In this document: positions 8,218 to 16,205 of the stretch, piece after piece | Layout of the letters: each line of letters begins with the position of its first letter | How positions within the stretch are numbered: position 1 is the stretch's first letter | DNA from: Streptomyces sp. GS7 | Lineage (GTDB): Bacteria > Actinomycetota > Actinomycetes > Streptomycetales > Streptomycetaceae | Length of the DNA stretch: 64,000 bases | NCBI RefSeq assembly: GCF_009834125.1 | Contig: NZ_CP047146.1 | Coordinates: 1,233,501-1,297,500, forward strand | Direction: 5' to 3' | Position numbers and translations under genes: made by a program | Notes under the pieces: model-generated | Seen by the model: only the letters and a program-made list of their open reading frames with translations | Told to the model about the DNA's origin: nothing | Databases searched by the model: none

Positions 8218-9636
8218 CTACGCGGCCGGGGGCGCCGGGATCCCCGCGGCCCCGGCCCCGTACAGCGCGTGCGCGACGCGCAGCACCAGCGCGTCCGCGT
8301 GCCGCGCGCCGACCAGCTGCACCCCGATCGGCAGCCCGTCGCCGTCCACCCCGCAGGGCAGCGTCGCGGCGGGCTGCTGGGTGAGGTTGAAGGGATAGGT
8401 GAACGGCGTCCAGCCCGTCCAGCGGGTGTGTCCGGAACCGGACGGCACTTCCGCGCCCGCCTCGAAGGCGGTGATCGGCTCGGTCGGTGTCACCAGCAGG
8501 TCGTAGCGGCTGTGGAAGCCGCCCATCGCCCGGCCCAGCGCCATCCGCACATCGACCGCCGCCAGATACTCCAGCGCGCTGTAGCGGGCGCCCCGCTCGC
8601 AGATCTCCCGCAGCCCCGGGTCCAGCAGCGCCCGCTCCGCGTCCCCGAGCGGCTGCACCAGCCGGGCCGCGCCGCTGAACCACAGCGTGTGGAACGCCTC
8701 CACGGGATCCTCGACGCCCGGGTCGGCCTCCTCGACGTGCGCGCCGAGTTCGGCCAGCCGGTCCACGACCGCGCGGACCGCCGCGGCGACCTCCGGGGCC
8801 ACCGGTACGTCCCAGCCCAGCGACGGGCTGTAGGCCACCCGCAGTCCGGCCACCGGGCCGGCCAGCGCCTCCCGGAACGAGCCGGCCACCGGCCCCAGCT
8901 GCGACCAGTCCCGCCAGTCGGGGCGGCAGATCACGTCCATCATCAGCGCCGCGTCCGCCGCGTCCCGGGTCATCGGACCGACGTGCGCCAGCGTCCCGAA
9001 CGGGCTCGCCGGATAGTGCGGCACCCGCCCGTACGTCGCCTTGAGCGCGAAGATCCCGCAGAACGACGCCGGGATCCGCACCGAGCCGCCGCCGTCCGTG
9101 CCCAGGCTCAGCGGCCCCGCCCCCAGCGCCACCGCCGCCGCGCTGCCGCCGCTGGAGCCGCCCGCGGTGCGCCGCGGATCGTACGGATTGCCCGTCACCC
9201 CGTGCCGCGGACTGTCGGTGACACCCTTCCAGCCGAACTCCGGTGTGGTCGTCTTGCCGACGAACACCGCGCCCGACTCGCGCAGCCGGGCCACAGCCGG
9301 CGCGTCCTCGTCCCAGACCGCACCCTCGGCCCGCACCGTCCGCGAGCCGCGCAGCGTCGGCGTGCCGCGGGTCAGCAGCACGTCCTTGACGGTCACCGGC
9401 ACCCCGTCCACCGGCCCGGCCGGCTCCCCGCGCAGCCAGCGCTTCGCCGACTCCCCGGCGGCGGCCAGCGCCTCGTCCGCGGTGATCCGGGTGAAGGAGT
9501 TGGTGGCGGCCTGGGCGGCGGCGGCGCGCTCCAGTACGGCCGTGGTGACCTCCACGGGGGAGAACTCGCCGGCGGCGTAGCCGGCCGTCAGACGGGTGGC
9601 GGTGAGATCGGCGAGGGGGGTCGGTCCGTTCGTCAT
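8218..9636 (-). CDS. Amidase (amidase-signature family)
   Basis: 472-aa serine hydrolase cleaving a C-N amide bond. The Ser-cisSer-Lys triad is visible: Lys84 in 'VTVKD', cis-Ser161 in 'GGSSGGS', nucleophile Ser185 in 'GTDGGGSVRIPA', with the spacing seen in FAAH/GatA enzymes. No GatB/GatC partner is nearby and the surroundings are catabolic, so it is not a tRNA amidotransferase subunit. It follows the hydroxyacid dehydrogenase gene by 85 bp on the same strand. In this locus it would free a carboxylate from an imported amide or N-acyl compound; the substrate is unknown. Confidence 0.88.
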   Translation of the reverse strand: MTNGPTPLADLTATRLTAGYAAGEFSPVEVTTAVLERAAAAQAATNSFTRITADEALAAAGESAKRWLRGEPAGPVDGVPVTVKDVLLTRGTPTLRGSRTVRAEGAVWDEDAPAVARLRESGAVFVGKTTTPEFGWKGVTDSPRHGVTGNPYDPRRTAGGSSGGSAAAVALGAGPLSLGTDGGGSVRIPASFCGIFALKATYGRVPHYPASPFGTLAHVGPMTRDAADAALMMDVICRPDWRDWSQLGPVAGSFREALAGPVAGLRVAYSPSLGWDVPVAPEVAAAVRAVVDRLAELGAHVEEADPGVEDPVEAFHTLWFSGAARLVQPLGDAERALLDPGLREICERGARYSALEYLAAVDVRMALGRAMGGFHSRYDLLVTPTEPITAFEAGAEVPSGSGHTRWTGWTPFTYPFNLTQQPAATLPCGVDGDGLPIGVQLVGARHADALVLRVAHALYGAGAAGIPAPPAA

Positions 9637-9721
9637 GCGTCCTCCGAGCGTCGGCGGCCCCGGGCGGGGCGGCGGGCGGGGCGCGGGCCCGCGGCGGCCC
9701 GCGGCGTCACATCACCGGTGC

Positions 9722-10696
9722 TCACGTCACCGGTACGTACCCGAGCTGCTTGTCGACCACGTTGAGCAGCGGCTCGCCGGCCGCCCACCGGTCGAAGTTG
9801 TCCTGGAACTGGTCGGCGAGCGCGTCCCGCCAGCCCAGGGTGTCGCCGCTCATGTGCGGCGAGACGATCAGATGCGGCACGTCCCACAGCGGGCTGTCCG
9901 TGCCCAGCGGCTCGCGCTCGAAGACGTCCAGCGCCGCCGCCGCGATCCGCCAGCCGCGCAGCGCCGCCTCCAGCGCCGCCTCGTCGACCAGCGGCCCGCG
10001 CCCGACGTTGATGAACCGGGCGCGGCGCGGCATCCGCGCGAACGCCGCCGCGCCGAACAGGCCGCGGGTCTCCTCGGTCAGCGGCGCCGCGCAGATCACC
10101 CAATCCGCCTGCGGCAGCAGCCCGTTCAGCGCGCCGGCCGCATGCACCCGGCCGAACCGCGGATCCTCGGGCCGCTCCCGCCGGCCGACCAGATCCACCG
10201 TGACACCCAGTGCCAGCAGGGTGGCGCCGATGGCCCGGCCGATCGGCCCGGAGCCCACCACGACGGCGCGGGTGCCGGCCAGCCGCAGCGTCTCGCGGTG
10301 CTGCCAGCGCCGCTGCCGCTGCAGCTCCCAACTTCCGTAGAAGTCCTTGGCCATGGCGATCACCAGCCCGGCGACGTACTCGGCGATCGGCTGCTCGAAG
10401 ACCCCGCGGGCGTTGGTGACGACGGTGTCGTCGGCGATCAGCGCCGGGCTCAGCAGCCGGTCCACGCCGGCGCTCGCGGTGTGCACCCAACGGGGGCGGG
10501 GGCCGCTCTCGGGCCACCGCTCGCGGATCGCGTCGGAGGTGAAGTCCCAGGCCAACAACACGTCGGCGGTGGGGAGTCGATCGGCCAGCGCCGTCTCGTC
10601 GGCGAAGACCACCCGGGCCCGGCCGGCGAGCCGGTCCAGCTTCGGGGGAGGGTCGGAGCCGAGGACGAGAACGGTGCAGTCGGTGCGTGCGGACAT
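9722..10696 (-). CDS. D-2-hydroxyacid dehydrogenase (NAD(P)-dependent)
   Basis: 324 aa. Nucleotide-binding 'VVVGSGPIGRAIG' (145-157) and the catalytic triad Arg233 ('VGRGPLVDE'), Glu262 ('DVFEREPL') and His281 ('SPHMSG') are all present, so the enzyme should interconvert a 2-oxo acid and its D-2-hydroxy acid. It is divergent from the maleate-isomerase-like gene over 207 bp and heads a two-gene operon with the amidase. Confidence 0.88.
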   Translation of the reverse strand: MSARTDCTVLVLGSDPPPKLDRLAGRARVVFADETALADRLPTADVLLAWDFTSDAIRERWPESGPRPRWVHTASAGVDRLLSPALIADDTVVTNARGVFEQPIAEYVAGLVIAMAKDFYGSWELQRQRRWQHRETLRLAGTRAVVVGSGPIGRAIGATLLALGVTVDLVGRRERPEDPRFGRVHAAGALNGLLPQADWVICAAPLTEETRGLFGAAAFARMPRRARFINVGRGPLVDEAALEAALRGWRIAAAALDVFEREPLGTDSPLWDVPHLIVSPHMSGDTLGWRDALADQFQDNFDRWAAGEPLLNVVDKQLGYVPVT

Positions 10697-10770
10697 AGGC
10701 CAGAAACCGTTCTGAAACGTGTGCCCCGTATGCAGGAAGAGGGCGCCGACAGATGCCTGAGATGCGAGGA

Positions 10771-10800
10771 TTGACCACGCTAGGAAGTCGTATCTACCGT
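10771..10800 (+). promoter_or_regulatory. Promoter before the first isomerase/decarboxylase gene
   Basis: TTGACC (10771-10776) and TACCGT (10795-10800) are 18 bases apart, a good match to the main sigma factor pattern, about 100 bases ahead of the ATG at 10904. Two similar AAACCG/AAACGT half-sites lie upstream at about 10707-10725. Confidence 0.5.
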
Positions 10801-10903
10801 GTCAACAACGGCTCTGTCCCGACGTCCCGGCTTGTCCGGCTGCACCACCTCATCCGGCCACTGGCCTGGCCATTCCAGCCCTTCGTGTCTTCTAGGGGCC
10901 TTC

Positions 10904-11803
10904 ATGGACGTCTCTTTCCTGGGTGGCCCACAGCCTCAGCTCGGCGTGGGCGTCGTCGCACCCTTCGACTTCGCGCTCGACCGGGAGTTGTGGCGCTGGG
11001 TCCCCGACGACGTGTCCCTCCACCTCACCCGAACCCCCTTCGTGCCCGTCGAGGTCAGTCTCGACCTGGCCCGTCTGGTCAGCGAGCACGAGACGCTGCA
11101 CGCCGCCGTCGAGGCGCTGTGCGCGGTATCGCCCCAGGTCATCGCCTATGCCTGCACGTCCGGCAGCTTCGTCGGCGGCGCGGCGGGCGAACGCGCGATG
11201 TGCGCGGCCATGTCGCAGGCGGGCGAGGTCCCCTCGCTCACCACCTCGGGCGCGATCATCGAGGCACTCCGCGAGATCGGCGCCCGGCGCGTCGCCGTCG
11301 TCACGCCCTACACGAAATCGGTCACCGACTCCCTGGAGGACTATCTCGGCGAGGCGGGCATCACGGTCACCGGCCGCGCCTACCTCGGACTCACCCGGCA
11401 CATCTGGAAGGTCCCCTACCGCGACGTCGTCGACATGGCCCGCGCGGCCGTCGTCGGCGGCCCCGAGGCCCTGTTCATCAGCTGCACGAACCTGCCCACC
11501 TACGACGTCATCCCGCAGCTGGAAGCCGAGCTGCGGATGCCGGTCCTGTCCGCCAATCAGGTCACGATGTGGGCCGCGCTGCGCGCCATCGGCGTACCGG
11601 CCGTCGGCGCGTACCAGGCGCTGCTCGACCCGGTGGCGCGCAGTGGCCCGGCCAGCATGACATGTCCGTCTGACGGCGTACCGGAAGGCGGGCCACAGGC
11701 TACGCCCGAGTCCGCCTTCGCCGGCACCACTGCACCTCCTGAAGGGGAGGCGCTGGACGGCGGTGATCCGCCGCCCTTCCTGCCCGAGGAACCCGGGCCC
11801 TAG
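10904..11803 (+). CDS. Maleate cis-trans isomerase / arylmalonate decarboxylase family protein with both catalytic Cys
   Basis: 299 aa; ATG at 10904 has AGGGG six bases upstream. Asp/Glu-racemase superfamily fold. Cys84 ('AYACTSGS') and Cys194 ('FISCTNLPT') correspond to the two cysteines used by maleate isomerases and racemases on opposite faces of the substrate. 'RAIGVPAVGAYQALLDP' ends the fold; a ~55-residue Pro/Glu/Gly-rich tail follows that relatives normally lack. EutA of ectoine-use clusters belongs to the same family. With both Cys it should act as an isomerase or racemase. A paralogue with one Cys lies 154 bp downstream. Confidence 0.82.
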   Translation: MDVSFLGGPQPQLGVGVVAPFDFALDRELWRWVPDDVSLHLTRTPFVPVEVSLDLARLVSEHETLHAAVEALCAVSPQVIAYACTSGSFVGGAAGERAMCAAMSQAGEVPSLTTSGAIIEALREIGARRVAVVTPYTKSVTDSLEDYLGEAGITVTGRAYLGLTRHIWKVPYRDVVDMARAAVVGGPEALFISCTNLPTYDVIPQLEAELRMPVLSANQVTMWAALRAIGVPAVGAYQALLDPVARSGPASMTCPSDGVPEGGPQATPESAFAGTTAPPEGEALDGGDPPPFLPEEPGP

Positions 11804-11815
11804 TTCATCCGCAAG

Positions 11816-11957
11816 GGAGAACCGCGTGACTCCGCTCCCCTCCTCAGGGAGGGGGGCTTCCAACCCTGAGGGTTGCGGTCCAGCCCGAACCGGCCCCTTG
11901 TGGGACGAGGAGACTCTACGGCGCTCCGAGAAGACCGGTCAACAGAAGGAGAACCGC
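11816..11957. mobile_element. Small inserted element resembling an IS605/TnpB right end, flanked by 10-bp repeats
   Basis: The gap between the two paralogous genes contains a palindrome (CCCCTCCTCAGGGAGGGG core near 11838-11856) followed by AACCCTGAGGGTT. Read on the minus strand this looks like the hairpin end (omega-RNA-like) of IS200/IS605-TnpB elements found in Streptomyces. GGAGAACCGC occurs at 11816-11825 and again at 11948-11957, at both edges. There is no tnpB gene, so this would be a short derivative or remnant. The second copy supplies the ribosome binding site of the next gene. Confidence 0.45.
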
Positions 11958-12683
11958 ATGGCATCGGTCGGCTTCCTCTACCCCGGCCACTCCGCCGAGG
12001 ACGACTACCCCCGGCTCGAAGCGCTGCTCGGCGGCACCGTCCGCCTGCCGCTCGTGCACACCGACATCGGCGAGGACGCCCACCGCGTCGACGCCCTCCT
12101 GGAGATGGGCGCGGCCCCCCGGCTCGCCGCCGGCGTCGCCGCGCTCAGGGCCCGCGGCGCCGAAGCCGTCGTGTGGGCCTGCACCAGCGCCAGCTTCGTC
12201 TACGGCTGGGAGGGCGCCCAGCAGCAGGTGCGGGAGCTGTCGGCCGCCGCCGGGCTGCCCGCCTCCAGCACGTCCTTCGCCTTCGCCCACGCAGTCCGGG
12301 CGATCGGCGCCCGCCGGGTCGCGATCGCCGCCACCTATCCCGACGACGTCGCCGAGTACTTCCACGCGTTCCTGAAATCCGCCGGCGCGGAGGTCGTCGC
12401 GACCCGCGGCAGCGGCATCGTCACCGCCGCCGAGGTCGGCGCCTGGGGCCGCGACGACGTGCTGGCCCTGGCCCGCGCCGGCGACCACCCCGACGCGGAC
12501 GCCGTCCTGCTGCCCGACACCGCCCTGCACACCGCCGCCCATCTGCCCGCCCTCGAAGCGGCGCTCGGCAAGCCGGTCCTCACCGCCAATCAGGTGACGG
12601 CCTGGGAGGGCCTGCGGCTGCTCGGCCGTACCCTCGCCTGCCCGGAACTGGGCACGCTCTTCTCCCGGGCCGCCCGCGACTGA
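11958..12683 (+). CDS. Arylmalonate decarboxylase / maleate isomerase family paralogue with one catalytic Cys
   Basis: 241 aa; ATG at 11958 has AAGGAG just upstream. Same fold as the preceding gene product. Cys75 ('WACTSAS') aligns with its Cys84, but the second cysteine is replaced: 'LLPDTALHT' aligns with 'FISCTNLPT' so that Asp187 stands at the Cys194 position. In the known Bordetella arylmalonate decarboxylase the arrangement is the reverse (Gly74, Cys188). It may therefore be a decarboxylase that protonates the opposite face, or a hydrolase. An in-frame GTG at 11826 could add 44 residues encoded by the inserted element, but those look foreign. Confidence 0.78.
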   Translation: MASVGFLYPGHSAEDDYPRLEALLGGTVRLPLVHTDIGEDAHRVDALLEMGAAPRLAAGVAALRARGAEAVVWACTSASFVYGWEGAQQQVRELSAAAGLPASSTSFAFAHAVRAIGARRVAIAATYPDDVAEYFHAFLKSAGAEVVATRGSGIVTAAEVGAWGRDDVLALARAGDHPDADAVLLPDTALHTAAHLPALEAALGKPVLTANQVTAWEGLRLLGRTLACPELGTLFSRAARD

Positions 12684-12838
12684 CCGCGACCGGCCCCGGC
12701 GGGCACACCGCCGGAACCGCCACCCCCATCCGGGAATAAACGGAGAACTACTCCGGTTGTCCTCCTCGCAGGCCCGCCGCGGCAGACCCGTGACGGGGCC
12801 CGTGACGGCAGATCAGCGACGTGAGGAGGACCCGTACC

Positions 12839-13984
12839 GTGAGCGGTGAAGACCAGCAGGCCCCGGGCAACGAAGGCGCGGCCGGCAGTGACGCCCCCCG
12901 GGGCGACGGGATCCGGGGTACCGCCCGGGGCACCGCGTCCGTCCCCCTGTCCGTGCTCGACCTGGTGACGGTCGGCGCCGGCAGCACCGCGGCCGCCGCG
13001 GTCCGTACCGCCGTCGACATCGCCCGCACCGCCGAGCGCCGCGGCTACCACCGCTACTGGGTCGCCGAGCACCACTCCATGCCCGGCGTCGCCTCCTCCT
13101 CGCCGGCGGTGCTGCTCGCCCACCTCGCCGCGCACACCGACCGCATCCGGCTCGGCTCCGGCGGCGTCATGCTGCCCAACCACGCCCCCCTGGTCATCGC
13201 CGAGCAGTTCGGGACCCTGGAGGCGATGGCCCCCGGCCGCGTCGACCTGGGCCTGGGCCGCGCCCCCGGCACCGACGGCGCCACCGCCGCCGCCCTCCGC
13301 CGCACCGGGCGGCTCCAGGAAGAAGCCGACCAATTCCCGCAGCAGCTCGCCGAGTTGACCCGCTTCCTCGACGACTCCTTCCCCGACGGCCACCCGTACG
13401 CCCGGATTCACGCCGTCCCCGGCCCCGTCCAGGCCACCTCGCCCGGCGGCGTGCAGTCCCCGCACCGCCCGCCCCTGTGGCTGCTCGGCTCGTCCGGCTT
13501 CAGCGCCCGGCTCGCCGGCACCCTCGGCCTGCCGTTCGCCTTCGCCCACCACTTCTCCGCGGCCAACACCGTTCCCGCCCTCGACCTCTACCGCGCGTCC
13601 TTCCGCCCCTCCGAGGTCCTCGCCGAGCCCTACGCCCTGATCGGCGTCTCCGCGCTGGCCGCCGAGGACGAGCGGGAGGCCCGCCGCCAGGTCCTCACCG
13701 GCGCACTGGCCATGCTCCGGCTGCGCACCGGCCGCCCCGGCCTGGTCCCCACCCCCGAGGAGGCCGCCGCCCACCGCTTCAGTGACATCGAGCGCGACTT
13801 CGTCGACACCTGGCTCGGCAACGTCGTCCACGGCACCCCCGACGCCGTCCGCCAGGGCCTCGACGACCTCGCCAAGCGCACCGGCGCCGACGAGTTGATG
13901 CTCACCGCCAACGCCCACACCGGCGCGGTCCGGCGCCGCTCGTACGACCTCATAGCCGACGCCTACGGACTCCCCCGGGACTGA
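12839..13984 (+). CDS. LLM-class (luciferase-like) flavin oxidoreductase, MsnO8 type
   Basis: 381-aa TIM-barrel protein. The start is GTG at 12839 with GAGGAGGA eight bases before it. Family marks: '[11 protein letters not shown]' at the start of the barrel, '[19 protein letters not shown]', '[17 protein letters not shown]' and '[15 protein letters not shown]'. These are FMNH2- or F420-dependent monooxygenases or dehydrogenases; which cofactor is used cannot be told. It is 155 bp after the second isomerase-like gene on the same strand and may belong to the same catabolic locus, though this family is common elsewhere too. Confidence 0.82.
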   Translation: MSGEDQQAPGNEGAAGSDAPRGDGIRGTARGTASVPLSVLDLVTVGAGSTAAAAVRTAVDIARTAERRGYHRYWVAEHHSMPGVASSSPAVLLAHLAAHTDRIRLGSGGVMLPNHAPLVIAEQFGTLEAMAPGRVDLGLGRAPGTDGATAAALRRTGRLQEEADQFPQQLAELTRFLDDSFPDGHPYARIHAVPGPVQATSPGGVQSPHRPPLWLLGSSGFSARLAGTLGLPFAFAHHFSAANTVPALDLYRASFRPSEVLAEPYALIGVSALAAEDEREARRQVLTGALAMLRLRTGRPGLVPTPEEAAAHRFSDIERDFVDTWLGNVVHGTPDAVRQGLDDLAKRTGADELMLTANAHTGAVRRRSYDLIADAYGLPRD

Positions 13985-14011
13985 CGCCCGCCGCCGGCAC
14001 GGGGCGCGCGG

Positions 14012-15898
14012 TCAGCCGCAGGCGCGCCCCGCGTCCAGCAGCGCCTCCACCCGGTCCGGCGCCACCGGCCGGGAGTAGAGCCACCCCTGGCCGGTGTCGC
14101 AGCCGATGCGGCGCAGCCGCTCGGCCTGCTCGGCGCTCTCGACGCACTCCGCGGTGACGGTGAGGCCGAGCCGGTGCGCCAGCGCGACCAGCGCCTCCAC
14201 GATCATCTCGTCCGCCGGGTTCGGGTGCTCCTGCGACCGGAAGCCGTGGACGAACGACCCGTCCAGCTTCAGCACGGACACCGGCAGCCGGCTGAGATAG
14301 GCGAGGTTGGAGTAGCCGGTGCCGAAGTCGTCGATGGCGATCCGTACGCCCATGTCGCTGAGCGCCTGCAGCGCCTGCAGCGGCCGGCCGGCCGAGCCCA
14401 TCACCGCCGACTCGGTCAGCTCCAGCTGGAGCAGCCGCGGCGGCAGCCCGGTCTCCGCCAGGATCCCGGCGACATCGGCCACCAGGTCGGAGTCCCACAC
14501 CTGACGTACGGCCACATTCACGCTGACGAACAGCGGCTGGCCGCCAGGGTGCGCCAGCTGCCAGGCGCGCGCCTGATAGCAGGCCCGCTCCAGCACCCAG
14601 CGCCCCAGTTCGACGATCGCGCCGTTCTCCTCCGCCAGCGCGATGAACCGATTCGGCGACAGCACCCCGAACTGCGGGTGCCGCCAGCGCACCAGCGCCT
14701 CCACGCCCTGCGCCCGGCCGTCCCCCAGCCCGACCAGCGGCTGGTACTCCAGGGTGAACTCGCCGCGGTCCACGGCCGGCCGCAGCGTGCTGGACAGCGC
14801 CTGCCGGGTCATCCGGTGGGCGTTGCGCTCCGGGTCGAAGAGCGTCCAGCGGGCCTTGCCGTCCTCCTTGGCCCAGTACAGCGTGGTGTCCGCGGCCTGC
14901 ATCAGCCCCGTCGCCGTGGTGCCGCTCGCGGTCCGCTCCACGACGCCGATGCTCGCCGACACCGACAGCCGCTGCCCGGCCAGGTCGAAGGGCCGCTGCA
15001 GCGCGTCCAGGACGCACTGCGCCAGCTCGGCCACCTGGTCGGTGCCGGTGGAGTCCTCGACCAGCAGCGCGAACTCGTCGCCGCCCAGCCGCGCGACCAG
15101 GTGCCCGCCGCGGCCCGGACCGCGGTCCGTGGCGCTCTCCGCACAGCGCGTCAGCCGCTGCGCCACGGCGCTCAGCAGCCGGTCGCCGACGCGGTGCCCG
15201 AGGGTGTCGTTGACGGCCTTGAAGCCGTCCAGGTCGAGGTAGCACAGCCCGATGCGGCCGGTGCCGGCCGGCTCGAAGGCGGCCGTCTCCAGGGCCGCGG
15301 CGAGCCGCTCGAAGAACAGCGCCCGGTTGGGCAGCCGGGTCACCGGATCGTGCATCTGCAAATGCCGCAGCCGGGCCAGCAGATCGTGCCGGTCGCTGAT
15401 GTCCGATACCGACAGCAGCACCCGCTCCTCGCCGCCCTCCGGTCCGTCGGTCACCGGCTCGACGGTCACCTCCACCCAAACGGAGTTCCCGTCGGACTGT
15501 TTGAGGCGGCGGGTGCAGCGCAGCCGGTCGCTGCGGCCGCACAGCACCTCGCGGTAGGCGGTCCACACCCGGGGGTCGGCGCCGAGGTCGGTGAGGTCGG
15601 CGGCGGTGGCCGCGACCAGGTCGTTCGGGTCGGCGCCGACCAGTTCGCCGAAGGCCGGGTTGGCGGCCAGCACCAGCCCGTCGCGGTTGAGGACCGCCAT
15701 CGGGTGCCGGGAGGCGTGGAAGGCGGCGCGGTAGTCGCCGAGCGAGGCGGCGGTGTCGTCGCAGCGCGCCGAACCGTCGCACGGCGCCGCCTGGGTGGTC
15801 CGGTCGGCGCCGGATTCTTTGGTCGTACCATCACGCTCGGTCACCGAGGGCAGCGTCGCTCCCGGCGTGCGGCCCGTACCGTCGGGGTGTCCGCTCAC
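14012..15898 (-). CDS. cdgA: PAS-GGDEF-EAL cyclic-di-GMP enzyme (CdgA-like)
   Basis: 628 aa from the GTG at 15898, chosen because GGGAG lies six bases upstream (an in-frame ATG at 15913 is also possible). Order: PAS (~55-170), GGDEF with intact RLGGDEF (270-276), EAL with 'EALVRW' (400-405) and 'DDFGTGYSN'. Both catalytic signatures look intact, so it could make and break c-di-GMP, the ligand that controls BldD and hence development. Architecture and neighbourhood fit S. coelicolor CdgA, which as I recall is a BldD target. A partial BldD-like site lies upstream at 16083-16095. Cytoplasmic. Confidence 0.85.
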   Translation of the reverse strand: MSGHPDGTGRTPGATLPSVTERDGTTKESGADRTTQAAPCDGSARCDDTAASLGDYRAAFHASRHPMAVLNRDGLVLAANPAFGELVGADPNDLVAATAADLTDLGADPRVWTAYREVLCGRSDRLRCTRRLKQSDGNSVWVEVTVEPVTDGPEGGEERVLLSVSDISDRHDLLARLRHLQMHDPVTRLPNRALFFERLAAALETAAFEPAGTGRIGLCYLDLDGFKAVNDTLGHRVGDRLLSAVAQRLTRCAESATDRGPGRGGHLVARLGGDEFALLVEDSTGTDQVAELAQCVLDALQRPFDLAGQRLSVSASIGVVERTASGTTATGLMQAADTTLYWAKEDGKARWTLFDPERNAHRMTRQALSSTLRPAVDRGEFTLEYQPLVGLGDGRAQGVEALVRWRHPQFGVLSPNRFIALAEENGAIVELGRWVLERACYQARAWQLAHPGGQPLFVSVNVAVRQVWDSDLVADVAGILAETGLPPRLLQLELTESAVMGSAGRPLQALQALSDMGVRIAIDDFGTGYSNLAYLSRLPVSVLKLDGSFVHGFRSQEHPNPADEMIVEALVALAHRLGLTVTAECVESAEQAERLRRIGCDTGQGWLYSRPVAPDRVEALLDAGRACG

Positions 15899-16082
15899 TG
15901 CTCGCTCCCGCATGGCGCTTGTCTCGTGACGGAGGGGGGACCTCGCGCTGGAAAGTGTGGCGATCATAGAGGCTGGCGCAACGGCCGATCCAGCGACGTA
16001 GCCGTGACCATCCGCACGCATGACGGAACTTCAGCCATTTCTGCCCGGCTCTGTTCGCACCGTTTGCCCCGTTGGTCGCTTG

Positions 16083-16095
16083 TGACTTTCCGTTA
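16083..16095. promoter_or_regulatory. Possible BldD box upstream of cdgA-like gene
   Basis: TGACTTTCCGTTA has both half-sites of the BldD consensus TNACNC(A/T)GNGTNA at the right spacing, matching seven of nine fixed positions. It lies in the 307-bp divergent region between the cdgA-like and metalloprotease genes, about 185 bp from the former. Confidence 0.3.
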
Positions 16096-16205
16096 CGGGA
16101 CACGGGGGACTCGCCGGTCACTCATATGGGGTTCCAGAACAGGACGAATAGCATTAAATCGCCTCAGGGTAGGTGGGTGTCCCGAATCCGTCCCTGGAGG
16201 TCCAT

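Noticed and set aside
11826..11957. Extended start (GTG 11826) for the second isomerase-like gene
   Set aside because: It has a duplicated ribosome binding site in front, but the 44 added residues are encoded by the inserted element and do not resemble the family; the ATG at 11958 starts the fold.
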